Positions 17,789-26,788 are shown, counted from the first letter of the stretch. The stretch: DNA of 64,000 nt from Enterobacteriaceae bacterium (GCA_902363335.1 CABIZV010000005.1:248001-312000), one strand, 5' to 3'. Numbers and translations are program-made. Notes: generated from the sequence alone by a model not told the origin.

Positions 17789-19626
17789 ACATGCTTGCCT
17801 TAACCATTATTTTCCCTTTGATTGGCTTTGTGCTGCTGGCCTTCTCTCGTGGCCGCTGGTCGGAAAATCTCTCCGCCACTATCGGTATCGGGTCGATTGG
17901 TCTGTCTGCGCTGGTGACGGCGTATGCCGGTATGGATTTCTTCGCGGGCGGCAAGCAGGCGTTTAGCCAGCCGCTGTGGACGTGGATGTCTGTAGGTGAC
18001 TTCAACATCGGCTTCAACCTGGTGCTGGACGGCCTGTCGCTGACCATGCTTTCCGTGGTGACCGGCGTGGGCTTCCTGATCCACATGTTCGCCTCCTGGT
18101 ACATGCGCGGTGAAGAGGGATACTCCCGCTTCTTCGCCTACACCAACCTGTTTATCGCCAGCATGGTGGTTCTGGTACTGGCGGACAACCTGCTGCTGAT
18201 GTACCTCGGCTGGGAAGGCGTGGGCCTGTGCTCCTACTTGCTGATCGGTTTCTACTATACCGATCCGAAGAACGGTGCCGCAGCCATGAAAGCCTTCGTG
18301 GTGACCCGTGTCGGCGACGTATTCCTGGCGTTCGCGCTGTTCATTCTCTACAACGAGCTGGGCACGCTGAACTTCCGCGAAATGGTTGAACTGGCGCCGG
18401 CGCACTTTGCCGCAGGCAACGACATGCTGATGTGGGCAACCCTGATGCTGTTAGGCGGTGCGGTGGGTAAATCGGCTCAGCTGCCGTTACAAACCTGGCT
18501 TGCTGACGCGATGGCGGGCCCAACGCCAGTTTCTGCACTGATCCACGCCGCAACGATGGTCACCGCGGGTGTCTATCTGATTGCGCGTACCCACGGCCTG
18601 TTCCTGCTGACGCCGGAAGTGCTGCATCTGGTCGGGATTGTCGGGGCGATTACGCTGGTGCTGGCAGGCTTTGCCGCGCTGGTGCAGACCGACATTAAAC
18701 GTGTTCTCGCGTACTCCACCATGAGCCAGATTGGCTACATGTTCCTGGCGCTGGGCGTTCAGGCGTGGGATGCGGCGATTTTCCATCTGATGACCCATGC
18801 GTTCTTCAAAGCGCTGCTGTTCCTGGCGTCCGGCTCGGTTATCCTCGCCTGCCACCACGAACAGAACATCTTCAAGATGGGCGGCCTGCGTAAGTCGATT
18901 CCGCTGGTGTACGCCTGCTTCCTGATCGGGGGCGCCGCGCTGTCCGCGCTGCCGCTGATTACCGCAGGCTTCTTCAGTAAAGATGAGATCTTAGCCGGTG
19001 CCATGGCAAACGGTCATATCAATCTGATGGTGGCGGGTCTGGTCGGTGCATTCATGACCTCACTCTACACCTTCCGCATGATCTTCATCGTCTTCCACGG
19101 TAAAGAGCAGATCCACGCGCATGCAGGGAAGGGGATTACCCACCACCTGCCGCTGATTGTGCTGATGATCCTGTCGACCTTTATCGGCGCGATGATCGTG
19201 CCACCGTTACAGGGCGTTCTGCCGTCTACCACCGAGCTTGAACACGGTCGGGTACTGACGCTGGAAATTACCTCAGGCGTGGTGGCGATTGCGGGCATCC
19301 TGATTGCGGCATGGCTGTGGCTGGGTAAACGTACGCTGGTGACGGCTATCGCCAACAGCGCGCCGGGCCGTCTGTTGAGCACCTGGTGGTACAACGCCTG
19401 GGGCTTCGATTGGCTGTACGACAAAGTGTTCGTTAAGCCATTCCTCGGCATCGCCTGGCTGCTAAAAAGCGACCCGCTCAATGCGCTGATGAACATTCCG
19501 GCTATCCTCTCTCGCTTTGCGGGCAAAGGCCTTGTGATGAGCGAGAATGGCTACCTGCGCTGGTATGTTGCGTCAATGAGCATTGGTGCCGTGGTGGTGC
19601 TGGTGTTGTTGATGGTGTTGCGTTAA
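17785..19626 (+). CDS. nuoL: NADH-quinone oxidoreductase subunit L
   Basis: A 613-residue antiporter-like proton-pumping subunit, the same length as in E. coli. The core half-channel motifs include YLGWEGVGLCSYLLIGFYY (key Glu about 144), KSAQLPLQTWLADAMAGPTP (key Lys about 229), HAATMVTAGVYL and ADIKRVLAYSTMSQIG-like TDIKRVLAYSTMSQ. The C-terminus forms the long lateral amphipathic helix typical of NuoL, ending in a final hydrophobic anchor. It is followed by 100 bases with a hairpin before nuoM. Confidence 0.97.
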   Translation: MNMLALTIIFPLIGFVLLAFSRGRWSENLSATIGIGSIGLSALVTAYAGMDFFAGGKQAFSQPLWTWMSVGDFNIGFNLVLDGLSLTMLSVVTGVGFLIHMFASWYMRGEEGYSRFFAYTNLFIASMVVLVLADNLLLMYLGWEGVGLCSYLLIGFYYTDPKNGAAAMKAFVVTRVGDVFLAFALFILYNELGTLNFREMVELAPAHFAAGNDMLMWATLMLLGGAVGKSAQLPLQTWLADAMAGPTPVSALIHAATMVTAGVYLIARTHGLFLLTPEVLHLVGIVGAITLVLAGFAALVQTDIKRVLAYSTMSQIGYMFLALGVQAWDAAIFHLMTHAFFKALLFLASGSVILACHHEQNIFKMGGLRKSIPLVYACFLIGGAALSALPLITAGFFSKDEILAGAMANGHINLMVAGLVGAFMTSLYTFRMIFIVFHGKEQIHAHAGKGITHHLPLIVLMILSTFIGAMIVPPLQGVLPSTTELEHGRVLTLEITSGVVAIAGILIAAWLWLGKRTLVTAIANSAPGRLLSTWWYNAWGFDWLYDKVFVKPFLGIAWLLKSDPLNALMNIPAILSRFAGKGLVMSENGYLRWYVASMSIGAVVVLVLLMVLR

Positions 19627-19632
19627 TTCGTT

Positions 19633-19651
19633 GGGGAGGTTTTTCCTCCCC
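19633..19651 (+). other. Hairpin between nuoL and nuoM
   Basis: GGGGAGG (19633-19639) and CCTCCCC (19645-19651) pair perfectly around a five-T loop. There is no T tract after it, so it is more likely an RNA processing or stability element, or a partial attenuator, than a terminator. Confidence 0.55.
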
Positions 19652-19726
19652 ATGAAAATGTCGTGCTGTTTTCCTGTTCCGGCGGGCGTATCGTCACCGG
19701 ATAGATGAATAAGGAAATGAATTGCC

Positions 19727-21256
19727 ATGTTATTACCCTGGCTAATACTGATTCCCTTTATCGGCGGTTTCCTCTGCTGGCAGACTGAACGCTTTGGCGT
19801 GAAGATGCCGCGCTGGATTGCGTTGATCACCATGGGACTGACGCTGGCGCTGTCTTTGCAACTGTGGTTGCAGGGTGGCTACTCGCTCACACAATCCACC
19901 GGCCTGCCGCAGTGGCAGTCTGAGTTTATTCTGCCGTGGATCCCGCGCTTTGGTATCTCCGTCCATCTGGCATTAGACGGCCTGTCGTTGCTGATGGTGG
20001 TGCTGACCGGGCTGCTGGGCGTGCTGGCGGTGCTGTGTTCCTGGCGTGAAATCCAGAAATACCAGGGCTTCTTCCACCTCAACCTGATGTGGATCCTGGG
20101 CGGCGTAATCGGCGTGTTCCTCGCCATCGACATGTTCCTGTTCTTCTTCTTCTGGGAGATGATGCTGGTGCCGATGTACTTCCTGATAGCGCTTTGGGGC
20201 CACAAGGCTTCCGATGGCAAAACGCGTATCACGGCGGCGACCAAGTTCTTCATCTACACCCAGGCGAGCGGTCTGGTGATGCTGATTGCCATTCTCGGGC
20301 TGGTGTTTGTCCATCACAGCGCAACTGGCGTGTGGACCTTCAACTATGAAGACCTGCTGAAAACGCCAATGTCGCACGGCGTGGAATATCTGCTGATGCT
20401 GGGCTTCTTCATCGCCTTCGCGGTGAAAATGCCGGTGGTGCCGCTGCACGGCTGGTTGCCGGATGCCCACTCCCAGGCACCGACTGCGGGTTCCGTTGAC
20501 CTTGCAGGTATTTTGCTGAAAACCGCGGCTTACGGTCTGCTGCGCTTTGCGCTGCCGCTGTTCCCGAACGCGTCTGCTGAATTTGCGCCAATCGCCATGT
20601 GGCTGGGCGTTATCGGTATCTTCTACGGCGCGTGGATGGCGTTTACCCAATACGACATCAAACGTCTGATTGCCTACACCTCCGTGTCCCACATGGGCTT
20701 CGTGCTGATTGCTATCTACACCGGCAGCCAGTTGGCGTACCAAGGGGCGGTGATTCAGATGATCGCCCACGGCCTGTCGGCCGCCGGTCTGTTTATTCTT
20801 TGTGGTCAGCTGTACGAACGTCTGCATACTCGTGATATGCGTCAGATGGGCGGGCTGTGGAGCAAAATTAAATGGCTGCCAGCGCTTTCTATGTTCTTCG
20901 CGGTCTGTACGCTGGGGATGCCGGGCACCGGTAACTTCGTCGGCGAATTCATGATCCTCTTCGGCAGCTACAAAGTGGTACCGGTGATTACCGTGATTTC
21001 CACTTTCGGTCTGGTCTTTGCCTCCGTTTACTCGCTGGCCATGCTGCACCGCGCCTATTTCGGTAAAGCCAAAACCGAGATTGCTGCAAAAGAACTGCCA
21101 GGGATGTCGCTGCGTGAACTGTTTATCGTCCTGTTGCTGGTCGTGCTTCTGGTGCTGTTGGGCTTCTTCCCGCAGCCGATTCTGGACACGTCACATTCTG
21201 CGATGAGTAACATCCAGCAGTGGTTTGTTAATTCCGTTACTACTACAAGGCCGTAA
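19727..21256 (+). CDS. nuoM: NADH-quinone oxidoreductase subunit M
   Basis: A 509-residue antiporter-like membrane subunit. Family motifs include FFFWEMMLVPMYFLIALWG (channel Glu about 144), KMPVVPLHGWLPDAHSQAP (channel Lys about 234), AGILLKTAAYGLLRF and YDIKRLIAYTSVSHMGF. ATG 19727 follows AAGGAAATGAATTGCC. Fourteen helices are expected. Six bases separate it from nuoN. Confidence 0.96.
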   Translation: MLLPWLILIPFIGGFLCWQTERFGVKMPRWIALITMGLTLALSLQLWLQGGYSLTQSTGLPQWQSEFILPWIPRFGISVHLALDGLSLLMVVLTGLLGVLAVLCSWREIQKYQGFFHLNLMWILGGVIGVFLAIDMFLFFFFWEMMLVPMYFLIALWGHKASDGKTRITAATKFFIYTQASGLVMLIAILGLVFVHHSATGVWTFNYEDLLKTPMSHGVEYLLMLGFFIAFAVKMPVVPLHGWLPDAHSQAPTAGSVDLAGILLKTAAYGLLRFALPLFPNASAEFAPIAMWLGVIGIFYGAWMAFTQYDIKRLIAYTSVSHMGFVLIAIYTGSQLAYQGAVIQMIAHGLSAAGLFILCGQLYERLHTRDMRQMGGLWSKIKWLPALSMFFAVCTLGMPGTGNFVGEFMILFGSYKVVPVITVISTFGLVFASVYSLAMLHRAYFGKAKTEIAAKELPGMSLRELFIVLLLVVLLVLLGFFPQPILDTSHSAMSNIQQWFVNSVTTTRP

Positions 21257-21262
21257 TTCGCC

Positions 21263-22720
21263 ATGACAATAACTCCACAACAACTGATCGCGCTATTACC
21301 GCTGCTGATCGTCGGCTTGACGGTGGTGGTTGTGATGCTCTCCATTGCGTGGCGACGCAATCACTTCCTCAATGCCACGTTGTCGGTACTGGGGCTTAAC
21401 GCCGCGTTGGTTTCGCTCTGGTTCGTCGGTCAGGCGGGCGCAATGGACGTGACGCCGCTGATGCGCGTTGACGCCTACGCCATGTTCTACACCGGGCTGG
21501 TGCTGCTGGCGAGTCTTGCCACCTGTACCTTTGCCTATCCGTGGCTTGAGGGCTACACCGACAACAAGGAAGAGTTCTACCTGCTGGTACTGATTGCGGC
21601 CATGGGCGGCATTCTGCTGGCGAACGCCAACCATCTGGCGGCGTTGTTCCTTGGTATTGAACTGATTTCTCTGCCGCTGTTCGGGCTGGTGGGCTATGCC
21701 TTCCGTCAGAAACGCTCACTGGAAGCCAGTATCAAGTACACCATCTTGTCCGCCGCGGCCTCGTCGTTCCTGCTGTTCGGTATGGCGCTGCTGTACGCAC
21801 AGTCCGGCAACCTGTCTTTCGTCGCGCTCGGTAAGAGCCTTGGCGATAACATGCTGCACGAACCGCTGCTGCTGGCAGGCCTGGGTATGATGATTGTTGG
21901 CCTTGGCTTCAAGCTTTCGCTGGTGCCTTTCCACCTGTGGACGCCGGACGTTTACCAGGGGGCACCTGCGCCGGTTTCAACCTTCCTGGCCACCGCCAGC
22001 AAGATTGCTATCTTCGGCGTGGTGATGCGTCTGTTCCTGTACGCCCCGGTGGGCGACAGCGAAGCGGTACGCGTGGTGCTGGGCCTTATCGCCTTCGCTT
22101 CCATCATCTTCGGTAACCTGATGGCGCTGAGCCAGACCAACATCAAGCGTCTGCTCGGTTACTCCTCAATCTCTCACCTCGGCTACCTGCTGGTGGCGCT
22201 GATTGCTCTGCACAGCGGTGAGATGTCGATGGAAACCGTCGGTGTGTATCTGGCCGGTTATCTGTTCAGCAGCCTCGGCGCGTTTGGCGTAGTGAGCCTG
22301 ATGTCCAGCCCATACCGTGGCCCGGATGCAGAATCGCTGTTCGCCTACCGTGGTCTGTTCTGGCACCGTCCGATTCTGGCGGCAGTGATGACCGTGATGA
22401 TGCTGTCTCTGGCCGGTATCCCAATGACGCTCGGCTTTATCGGTAAGTTCTACGTGCTGGCCGTGGGTGTGCAAGCGCATCTGTGGTGGCTGGTGGGTGC
22501 CGTGGTTGTCGGTTCCGCGATTGGTTTGTACTACTACCTGCGCGTGGCCGTGAGCCTGTACCTGAGTGCGCCGGAAAAACCAAACCGCGATGCGCCATCG
22601 AACTGGCAGTACAGCGCGGGCGGGATTGTGGTGCTTATCTCCGCACTGCTGGTGCTGGTGCTGGGTATCTACCCGCAGCCGCTGATTAGTATTGTTCAGC
22701 TGGCGATGCCGCTGATGTAA
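21263..22720 (+). CDS. nuoN: NADH-quinone oxidoreductase subunit N
   Basis: A 485-residue antiporter-like membrane subunit that closes the operon. Motifs include LFLGIELISLPLFGLVGY, FKLSLVPFHLWTPDVYQGAP, FLATASKIAIFGVV and TNIKRLLGYSSISHLGYLLV. The length equals E. coli NuoN, with no sign of truncation. It is followed by a strong terminator, so nuoA-N is a self-contained unit of 13 genes. Confidence 0.96.
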   Translation: MTITPQQLIALLPLLIVGLTVVVVMLSIAWRRNHFLNATLSVLGLNAALVSLWFVGQAGAMDVTPLMRVDAYAMFYTGLVLLASLATCTFAYPWLEGYTDNKEEFYLLVLIAAMGGILLANANHLAALFLGIELISLPLFGLVGYAFRQKRSLEASIKYTILSAAASSFLLFGMALLYAQSGNLSFVALGKSLGDNMLHEPLLLAGLGMMIVGLGFKLSLVPFHLWTPDVYQGAPAPVSTFLATASKIAIFGVVMRLFLYAPVGDSEAVRVVLGLIAFASIIFGNLMALSQTNIKRLLGYSSISHLGYLLVALIALHSGEMSMETVGVYLAGYLFSSLGAFGVVSLMSSPYRGPDAESLFAYRGLFWHRPILAAVMTVMMLSLAGIPMTLGFIGKFYVLAVGVQAHLWWLVGAVVVGSAIGLYYYLRVAVSLYLSAPEKPNRDAPSNWQYSAGGIVVLISALLVLVLGIYPQPLISIVQLAMPLM

Positions 22721-22740
22721 TCCAGCGTGATGATGTGAAT

Positions 22741-22767
22741 AACCGCCGATTTATCGGCGGTTTTTTT
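22741..22767 (+). terminator. nuo operon terminator
   Basis: Arms AACCGCCGAT (22741-22750) and ATCGGCGGTT (22753-22762) are a perfect inverted repeat continuing into seven T residues (22761-22767), a textbook intrinsic terminator 20 bases after nuoN. Confidence 0.93.
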
Positions 22768-22818
22768 ATGCGTGAAAACGTGTAGGGTATTCGCGTATGA
22801 ATCTGAATGGAGCAACGA

Positions 22819-23214
22819 ATGAGAACGCAAAAACGGTGCCTGGGGCACGTCGCCATCGTGGTCGACGACTACGACCGCGCGATTGAGTACTACACGGATA
22901 AACTGGGGTTCACGCTTGTTGAAGATACGCCACAGCCGGGCAAACGCTGGGTAGTGGTATCACCCAACCCGGAAAGCGACTGTAATCTGCTGCTGGCGCG
23001 CGCGTCCAACGAACGGCAGGAAGGTTTTATCGGCAACCAATGCGGTGGAAGAGTCTTTCTGTTCCTACAGACCGATGATTTCTGGCGCGATTACCATGCC
23101 ATGAAGGCGAAAGGCGTGCATTTCTGCGAAGCGCCGCGTGAGGAGGAGTACGGTACGGTGGTGGTGTTTGAAGATCTGTATGGCAACCGCTGGGATCTTT
23201 ATCAGAACGCGTAG
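22819..23214 (+). CDS. VOC-fold (glyoxalase/bleomycin-resistance-like) protein
   Basis: A 131-residue single-domain protein with the paired beta-alpha-beta-beta-beta pattern of the vicinal oxygen chelate superfamily. The first module begins GHVAIVVDDYDRAIEYYTDKLGF and the second ends FEDLYGNRWDLYQN. A likely metal His is in the opening LGHVAI. The usual final Glu ligand (ELxE) reads DLYQ here, so metal binding and activity are uncertain. The start is taken as ATG 22819, six bases after GGAG, not the upstream in-frame ATG 22807 that contains the ribosome site. Convergent with mesD. The substrate is unknown; members act as glyoxalases, dioxygenases or resistance proteins. Confidence 0.8.
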   Translation: MRTQKRCLGHVAIVVDDYDRAIEYYTDKLGFTLVEDTPQPGKRWVVVSPNPESDCNLLLARASNERQEGFIGNQCGGRVFLFLQTDDFWRDYHAMKAKGVHFCEAPREEEYGTVVVFEDLYGNRWDLYQNA

Positions 23215-23226
23215 CCCGCGTAATAA

Positions 23227-23249
23227 CAGGCGATCATGGCGATCGCCTG
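23227..23249. terminator. Convergent hairpin between VOC gene and mesD
   Basis: CAGGCGATC (23227-23235) pairs with GATCGCCTG (23241-23249). It sits in the 47 bases between two converging genes, so it probably ends both transcripts, although T tracts are weak. Confidence 0.6.
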
Positions 23250-23261
23250 CATGTTATGACG

Positions 23262-24293
23262 TTACTTCGCCGCCAGCTCGCGACGAATGATTTCCGCCCC
23301 CGCGCTCAGCGCGTTGAGCTTGCCCTGGGCCACGTGGCGCGGCAGAGGTGCCATGCCGCAGTTGGTTGACGGGTAGAGCTTATCGGCATCGACAAATTGC
23401 AGCGCTTTACGCAGCGTGTCGGCCACTTCCTCGGCGGTTTCAATGGCGTGGTTTGCCACATCAATCGCCCCCACCATCACTTTTTTACCGCGAATCAGTT
23501 CCAGTAAATCCATCGGTACGCGTGAGTTATGGCACTCCAGCGAGATGATATCAATCGACGACTGCTGGAGTTTAGGGAACGCTTCTTCATACTGGCGCCA
23601 CTCTGAACCCAGGGTCTTTTTCCAGTCGGTATTCGCTTTAATGCCGTAGCCGTAGCAGATGTGCACGGCGGTTTCGCACTTCAGCCCTTCAACGGCTCTT
23701 TCTAATGCGGCAATGCCCCAGTCGTTCACTTCGTCAAAGAACACGTTAAAAGCCGGTTCATCAAACTGGATAATATCCACGCCCGCCGCCTCTAATTCGC
23801 GAGCTTCCTGATTGAGAATTTTGGCGAATTCCCAGGCCAGTTTTTCACGGCTTTTATAGTGGGCGTCGTACAGGGTATCGATCATGGTCATCGGCCCCGG
23901 CAGTGCCCATTTGATAGGCTGGCTGGTGAGCTGGCGTAAGAATTTCGCATCTTCCACGAACACCGGTTTTTGGCGTTCAACGGCGCTGACCACCGTGGGC
24001 ACGCTGGCGTCATAACGATTGCGAATTCTCACGGTCTCGCGCTTTTCAAAATCAACGCCGCTTAAGTGCTCGATAAACGTGGTGACAAAGTGTTGGCGCG
24101 TTTGCTCACCGTCGCTGACGATATCAATTCCGGCGTGAAGCTGTTCGGCTAAAGACAGGCGCAGAGCATCCTGTTTGCCTTCAATTAACGCTTCGTTTTG
24201 TAGCTTCCACGGAGACCACAGGGTTTCCGGTTGTGCAAGCCATGAAGGTTTCGGCAGGCTGCCGGCAGTCGATGTTGGCAGTAATTTTTTCAT
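23262..24293 (-). CDS. mesD: Core methionine synthase, MesD type (MetE C-terminal-like)
   Basis: A 343-residue protein matching only the catalytic C-terminal half of cobalamin-independent methionine synthase (MetE is about 750 residues). Zinc ligands are recognisable: His211 and Cys213 (AVHICYG), Glu253 (ISLECHNSR) and Cys312 (STNCGMAP). The homocysteine-binding FDEPAF motif is at 177-182. The N-terminal folate-binding half is missing, so the methyl donor cannot be methyl-folate bound as in MetE. Pairing with a DUF1852 protein 27 bases upstream is the hallmark of the MesD family, shown genetically to need DUF1852 and oxygen but neither methyl-folate nor cobalamin. Assignment is from motifs and context; a distant YxjG-type MetE paralogue is the alternative. 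Confidence 0.85.
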   Translation of the reverse strand: MKKLLPTSTAGSLPKPSWLAQPETLWSPWKLQNEALIEGKQDALRLSLAEQLHAGIDIVSDGEQTRQHFVTTFIEHLSGVDFEKRETVRIRNRYDASVPTVVSAVERQKPVFVEDAKFLRQLTSQPIKWALPGPMTMIDTLYDAHYKSREKLAWEFAKILNQEARELEAAGVDIIQFDEPAFNVFFDEVNDWGIAALERAVEGLKCETAVHICYGYGIKANTDWKKTLGSEWRQYEEAFPKLQQSSIDIISLECHNSRVPMDLLELIRGKKVMVGAIDVANHAIETAEEVADTLRKALQFVDADKLYPSTNCGMAPLPRHVAQGKLNALSAGAEIIRRELAAK

Positions 24294-24320
24294 AATAAAT
24301 GACCTTATATTCTGTTTTAA

Positions 24321-25298
24321 TCAAATAGCGTACTGAGCAGACCACTGTTCAAGGATTTGCTTATTGGGTTTGATAAAGTGCTCTTCCGTGAATTTGCCCT
24401 GTTCAATCGCTAATTGGCTACGCTCTTCCCGATCGTAAACAATCCTGGTTAATGAATGATCCTGGTGATTAAGGCTCGGCTGGAAATAGTATCCGGCCGC
24501 AGAGTTTGCATTATAAATTTCAGGTCGATAAATCTTCTGGAACGTCTCCATGGTGCTGATGGTCGCGATCAGTTCGAGATCCGTGTAATCACTCAGCAAA
24601 TCACCCGCGAAGTAGAAGGCTAACGGCGCCACGCTGTTTTCAGGCATAAAGTAACGCACCTTTAAGCCCATTTTGCTGAAATATTTTTCAGTCAGCGAAG
24701 TGCCGTGCTGCTGATATTCAATGCCTAATACAGGATGGCGATTACCGGTTTGTTCATAGTTGTTTTTGTTGGAAATACTCAGGCAGATTACCGGTGGTTT
24801 GTGAAAACTTGCCTGGAATTCCGCTGAGCGGATGAAATGCTTAAAGATATTGCCATGCAAATCGCCAAAATTCTCCGGGATGCTGAATTCAGGCTGGTTT
24901 TTATTGTGGTCTAACAATAAAACGCTGAAGTCATAATCCCGCACATAAGAGGAGAAGTTATTCCCCACAATCCCTTCAATGCGCTCATGGGTTTTCTTAT
25001 CAATAATATTGGTTTGGAGTATTTCGATAGCCGGGAAAGCGTCAGCATTGTCCTCAATATTCATTGCCACGGAGATGATTTCCAGCTCAACAGAATAACG
25101 ATCGCTCTTTGGGTTATCCCAATGTGCTAACGTATTAAAGCGGTTGTTAATCATCACCAGGGTATTGCGCAGGTTCTCCTGACGATCTTTGCCACGGGCT
25201 AAGTTCGCAAAATTGGTTGTAATACGGGTATTTTCAGAAGGGTTATAATTTTCATCGAAAATACTGCGTGAAATTTTAAATGTAAAATCTGTATTCAT
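24321..25298 (-). CDS. mesX: DUF1852 protein MesX, partner of MesD
   Basis: A 325-residue protein I recognise as DUF1852, the family always found beside MesD-type methionine synthases and required for their activity. No signal peptide or membrane span is seen, and I find no classical cofactor motif. The sequence is rich in aromatic residues and Asn, with scattered His (for example in FGDLHGNIFKHF). The start is ATG 25298 (MNTDFTFKISRSIF), seven bases after AGG; the upstream ATG at 25325 lacks a ribosome site. The gene is visibly more AT-rich than its neighbours, which hints at transfer. It is first in a two-gene minus-strand operon with mesD. Its chemistry (for example an oxygen-dependent methyl supply step) is unknown. 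Confidence 0.85.
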   Translation of the reverse strand: MNTDFTFKISRSIFDENYNPSENTRITTNFANLARGKDRQENLRNTLVMINNRFNTLAHWDNPKSDRYSVELEIISVAMNIEDNADAFPAIEILQTNIIDKKTHERIEGIVGNNFSSYVRDYDFSVLLLDHNKNQPEFSIPENFGDLHGNIFKHFIRSAEFQASFHKPPVICLSISNKNNYEQTGNRHPVLGIEYQQHGTSLTEKYFSKMGLKVRYFMPENSVAPLAFYFAGDLLSDYTDLELIATISTMETFQKIYRPEIYNANSAAGYYFQPSLNHQDHSLTRIVYDREERSQLAIEQGKFTEEHFIKPNKQILEQWSAQYAI

Positions 25299-25460
25299 CG
25301 TAAACCTGTATCCCCGAGCCCGCATAAATGATTGTTACTTATTGATTCAAAATGAATTAATGCTCCGCAGTTCACGGTTTTTCATGTTGCCAACAAGTTA
25401 ATATGATGTATTTATGCCAGAGCGAATCGATGAGTGAAAGCGACTTAATTTCATTCTACA

Positions 25461-25473
25461 TGAGCCATTTTCA
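25461..25473. promoter_or_regulatory. Candidate MetR-like site upstream of mesX
   Basis: TGAGCCATTTTCA differs by one base from the MetR pattern TGAA-N5-TTCA. It lies inside a longer dyad CATGA-N7-TCATG, about 165 bases upstream of the mesX start. Context makes methionine control plausible, but short patterns like this arise by chance. Confidence 0.3.
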
Positions 25474-25549
25474 TGATCGCTGTAGAAAAAGCTGAGTGTG
25501 GTGAATTACGTCCCGGGCCGGGCACCCGGGACGGATAGGTCAGGCAGGA

Positions 25550-26788
25550 TTAAACTACGTGCGTGTTAATGCGTGAAGAATTATCAAGTTGTCTGAGAGC
25601 CGGTACCAGGCAGACGCCAGCCGTCGCGATGACGACGGCCATTGCGGCGACCTGCAACACATGGTGGCTGCCGTACTGTGCGGCAAGCGGCCCGGCGACC
25701 AGTTCGCCAAAGGGAATAGCGATAAATGAACCTACCGCATCATAGGCGTAAACCCGCGCCAGTTTTTCCGGCGGAATATGGGTTTGCAACGAATGCGCCC
25801 AGGAGACGCCGAAGAGGCCAAAAGCGACGCCAGCCATAAAAAAGGCGGCCATGAGCCACGGCGCTGACGCGGGCAGGCTTAGCAGGAAAATGGGTACCGC
25901 GCAGAGGGCTACCAGCATCGCGCCGATAAAAAGATCGCGACGTGGCCGCCAGCGCAGCGCCAGGGTAGAACCGAAAATAAGACCCACGCTCTGTGCAGCA
26001 ATAATTATCCCCCAGCTGGCTCGCCCAAAAGAGGCATCCGCAATCACCGGGCCCAGTACCATCACCAGACCGCTGAAGGCGGCATTAATTATGGTGAATT
26101 GAACAACAATCGACCATACCCAGGCGCGACTGGCGAATTCATGCCAGCCCTCTTTAAGGTCGTGCAGGATATGGCTTGACGATAAATTCGTCTGGATGGC
26201 GGCAATACGAATAAAGAAATATAACGGCGCGGCGGCGGCAAAGCCCAGCGCATCAATCGCCAGCCCCCAGCCGGGCCCGACCGCGCTGATTAATATGCCC
26301 CCAAGCGAAGCGCCAATCACCGTGCCGCTATAAATACCGAGTTGGATTAACGCGTTGGCGCCGCGCAAATTCTGTGCCGGAACCGTCTGCGGCACCAGCG
26401 CCGACGAGGCGGGTAGCGCGATACCTGCTGCAGCACCGTTAACGGCTCCCAGCAACGCCAGGCTTAGTACTGTCGCTGAGCCGTCAAGCACCGACGCGGC
26501 AACAATAGCCTGCGAAAGGGCAGCAATTAAGGATGAGGTGACCAGTACGCGGCTGCGCGAATAACGATCCGCAAGCACTCCGCCGAGTAGCAGAAATATC
26601 ACGTTAAACACCGAACGGGATGCCACGACAATCCCTAAATCAGAGACTGACCCGCCGATATCCAGTACCGCAAAGGCGAGCGCAATAGGGGCGATGCCAT
26701 TGCCTAATACGGTCAGCAGGCGCGCAAAAAAGAGATGGCGAAAAGGGCCAAAATGGAAAGGGTGACGTTTTTTATTATTGCTCTTCAT
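25550..26788 (-). CDS. MFS transporter (EntS/MFS_3-like)
   Basis: About 412 residues with twelve hydrophobic segments in two six-helix halves. The TM2-TM3 loop signature GGVLADRYSRSRVL near residues 68-81 is typical of the major facilitator superfamily, and the overall pattern resembles enterobactin exporter EntS and other MFS_3 efflux proteins. The start is ambiguous: ATG 26788 (MKSNNKKRHPFHFGPFRH) resembles family N-termini, while a GTG at 26827 would add 13 residues. Neither has a strong ribosome site. It lies on the same strand and upstream of mesX but 251 bases away, so it is probably a separate unit. The substrate is unknown. Confidence 0.85.
   Translation of the reverse strand: MKSNNKKRHPFHFGPFRHLFFARLLTVLGNGIAPIALAFAVLDIGGSVSDLGIVVASRSVFNVIFLLLGGVLADRYSRSRVLVTSSLIAALSQAIVAASVLDGSATVLSLALLGAVNGAAAGIALPASSALVPQTVPAQNLRGANALIQLGIYSGTVIGASLGGILISAVGPGWGLAIDALGFAAAAPLYFFIRIAAIQTNLSSSHILHDLKEGWHEFASRAWVWSIVVQFTIINAAFSGLVMVLGPVIADASFGRASWGIIIAAQSVGLIFGSTLALRWRPRRDLFIGAMLVALCAVPIFLLSLPASAPWLMAAFFMAGVAFGLFGVSWAHSLQTHIPPEKLARVYAYDAVGSFIAIPFGELVAGPLAAQYGSHHVLQVAAMAVVIATAGVCLVPALRQLDNSSRINTHVV

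Noticed and set aside
19973..21049. A 358-codon antisense frame over nuoM
   Set aside because: Shadow of a certain gene, composition dominated by Gln/His/Arg, no recognisable domain.
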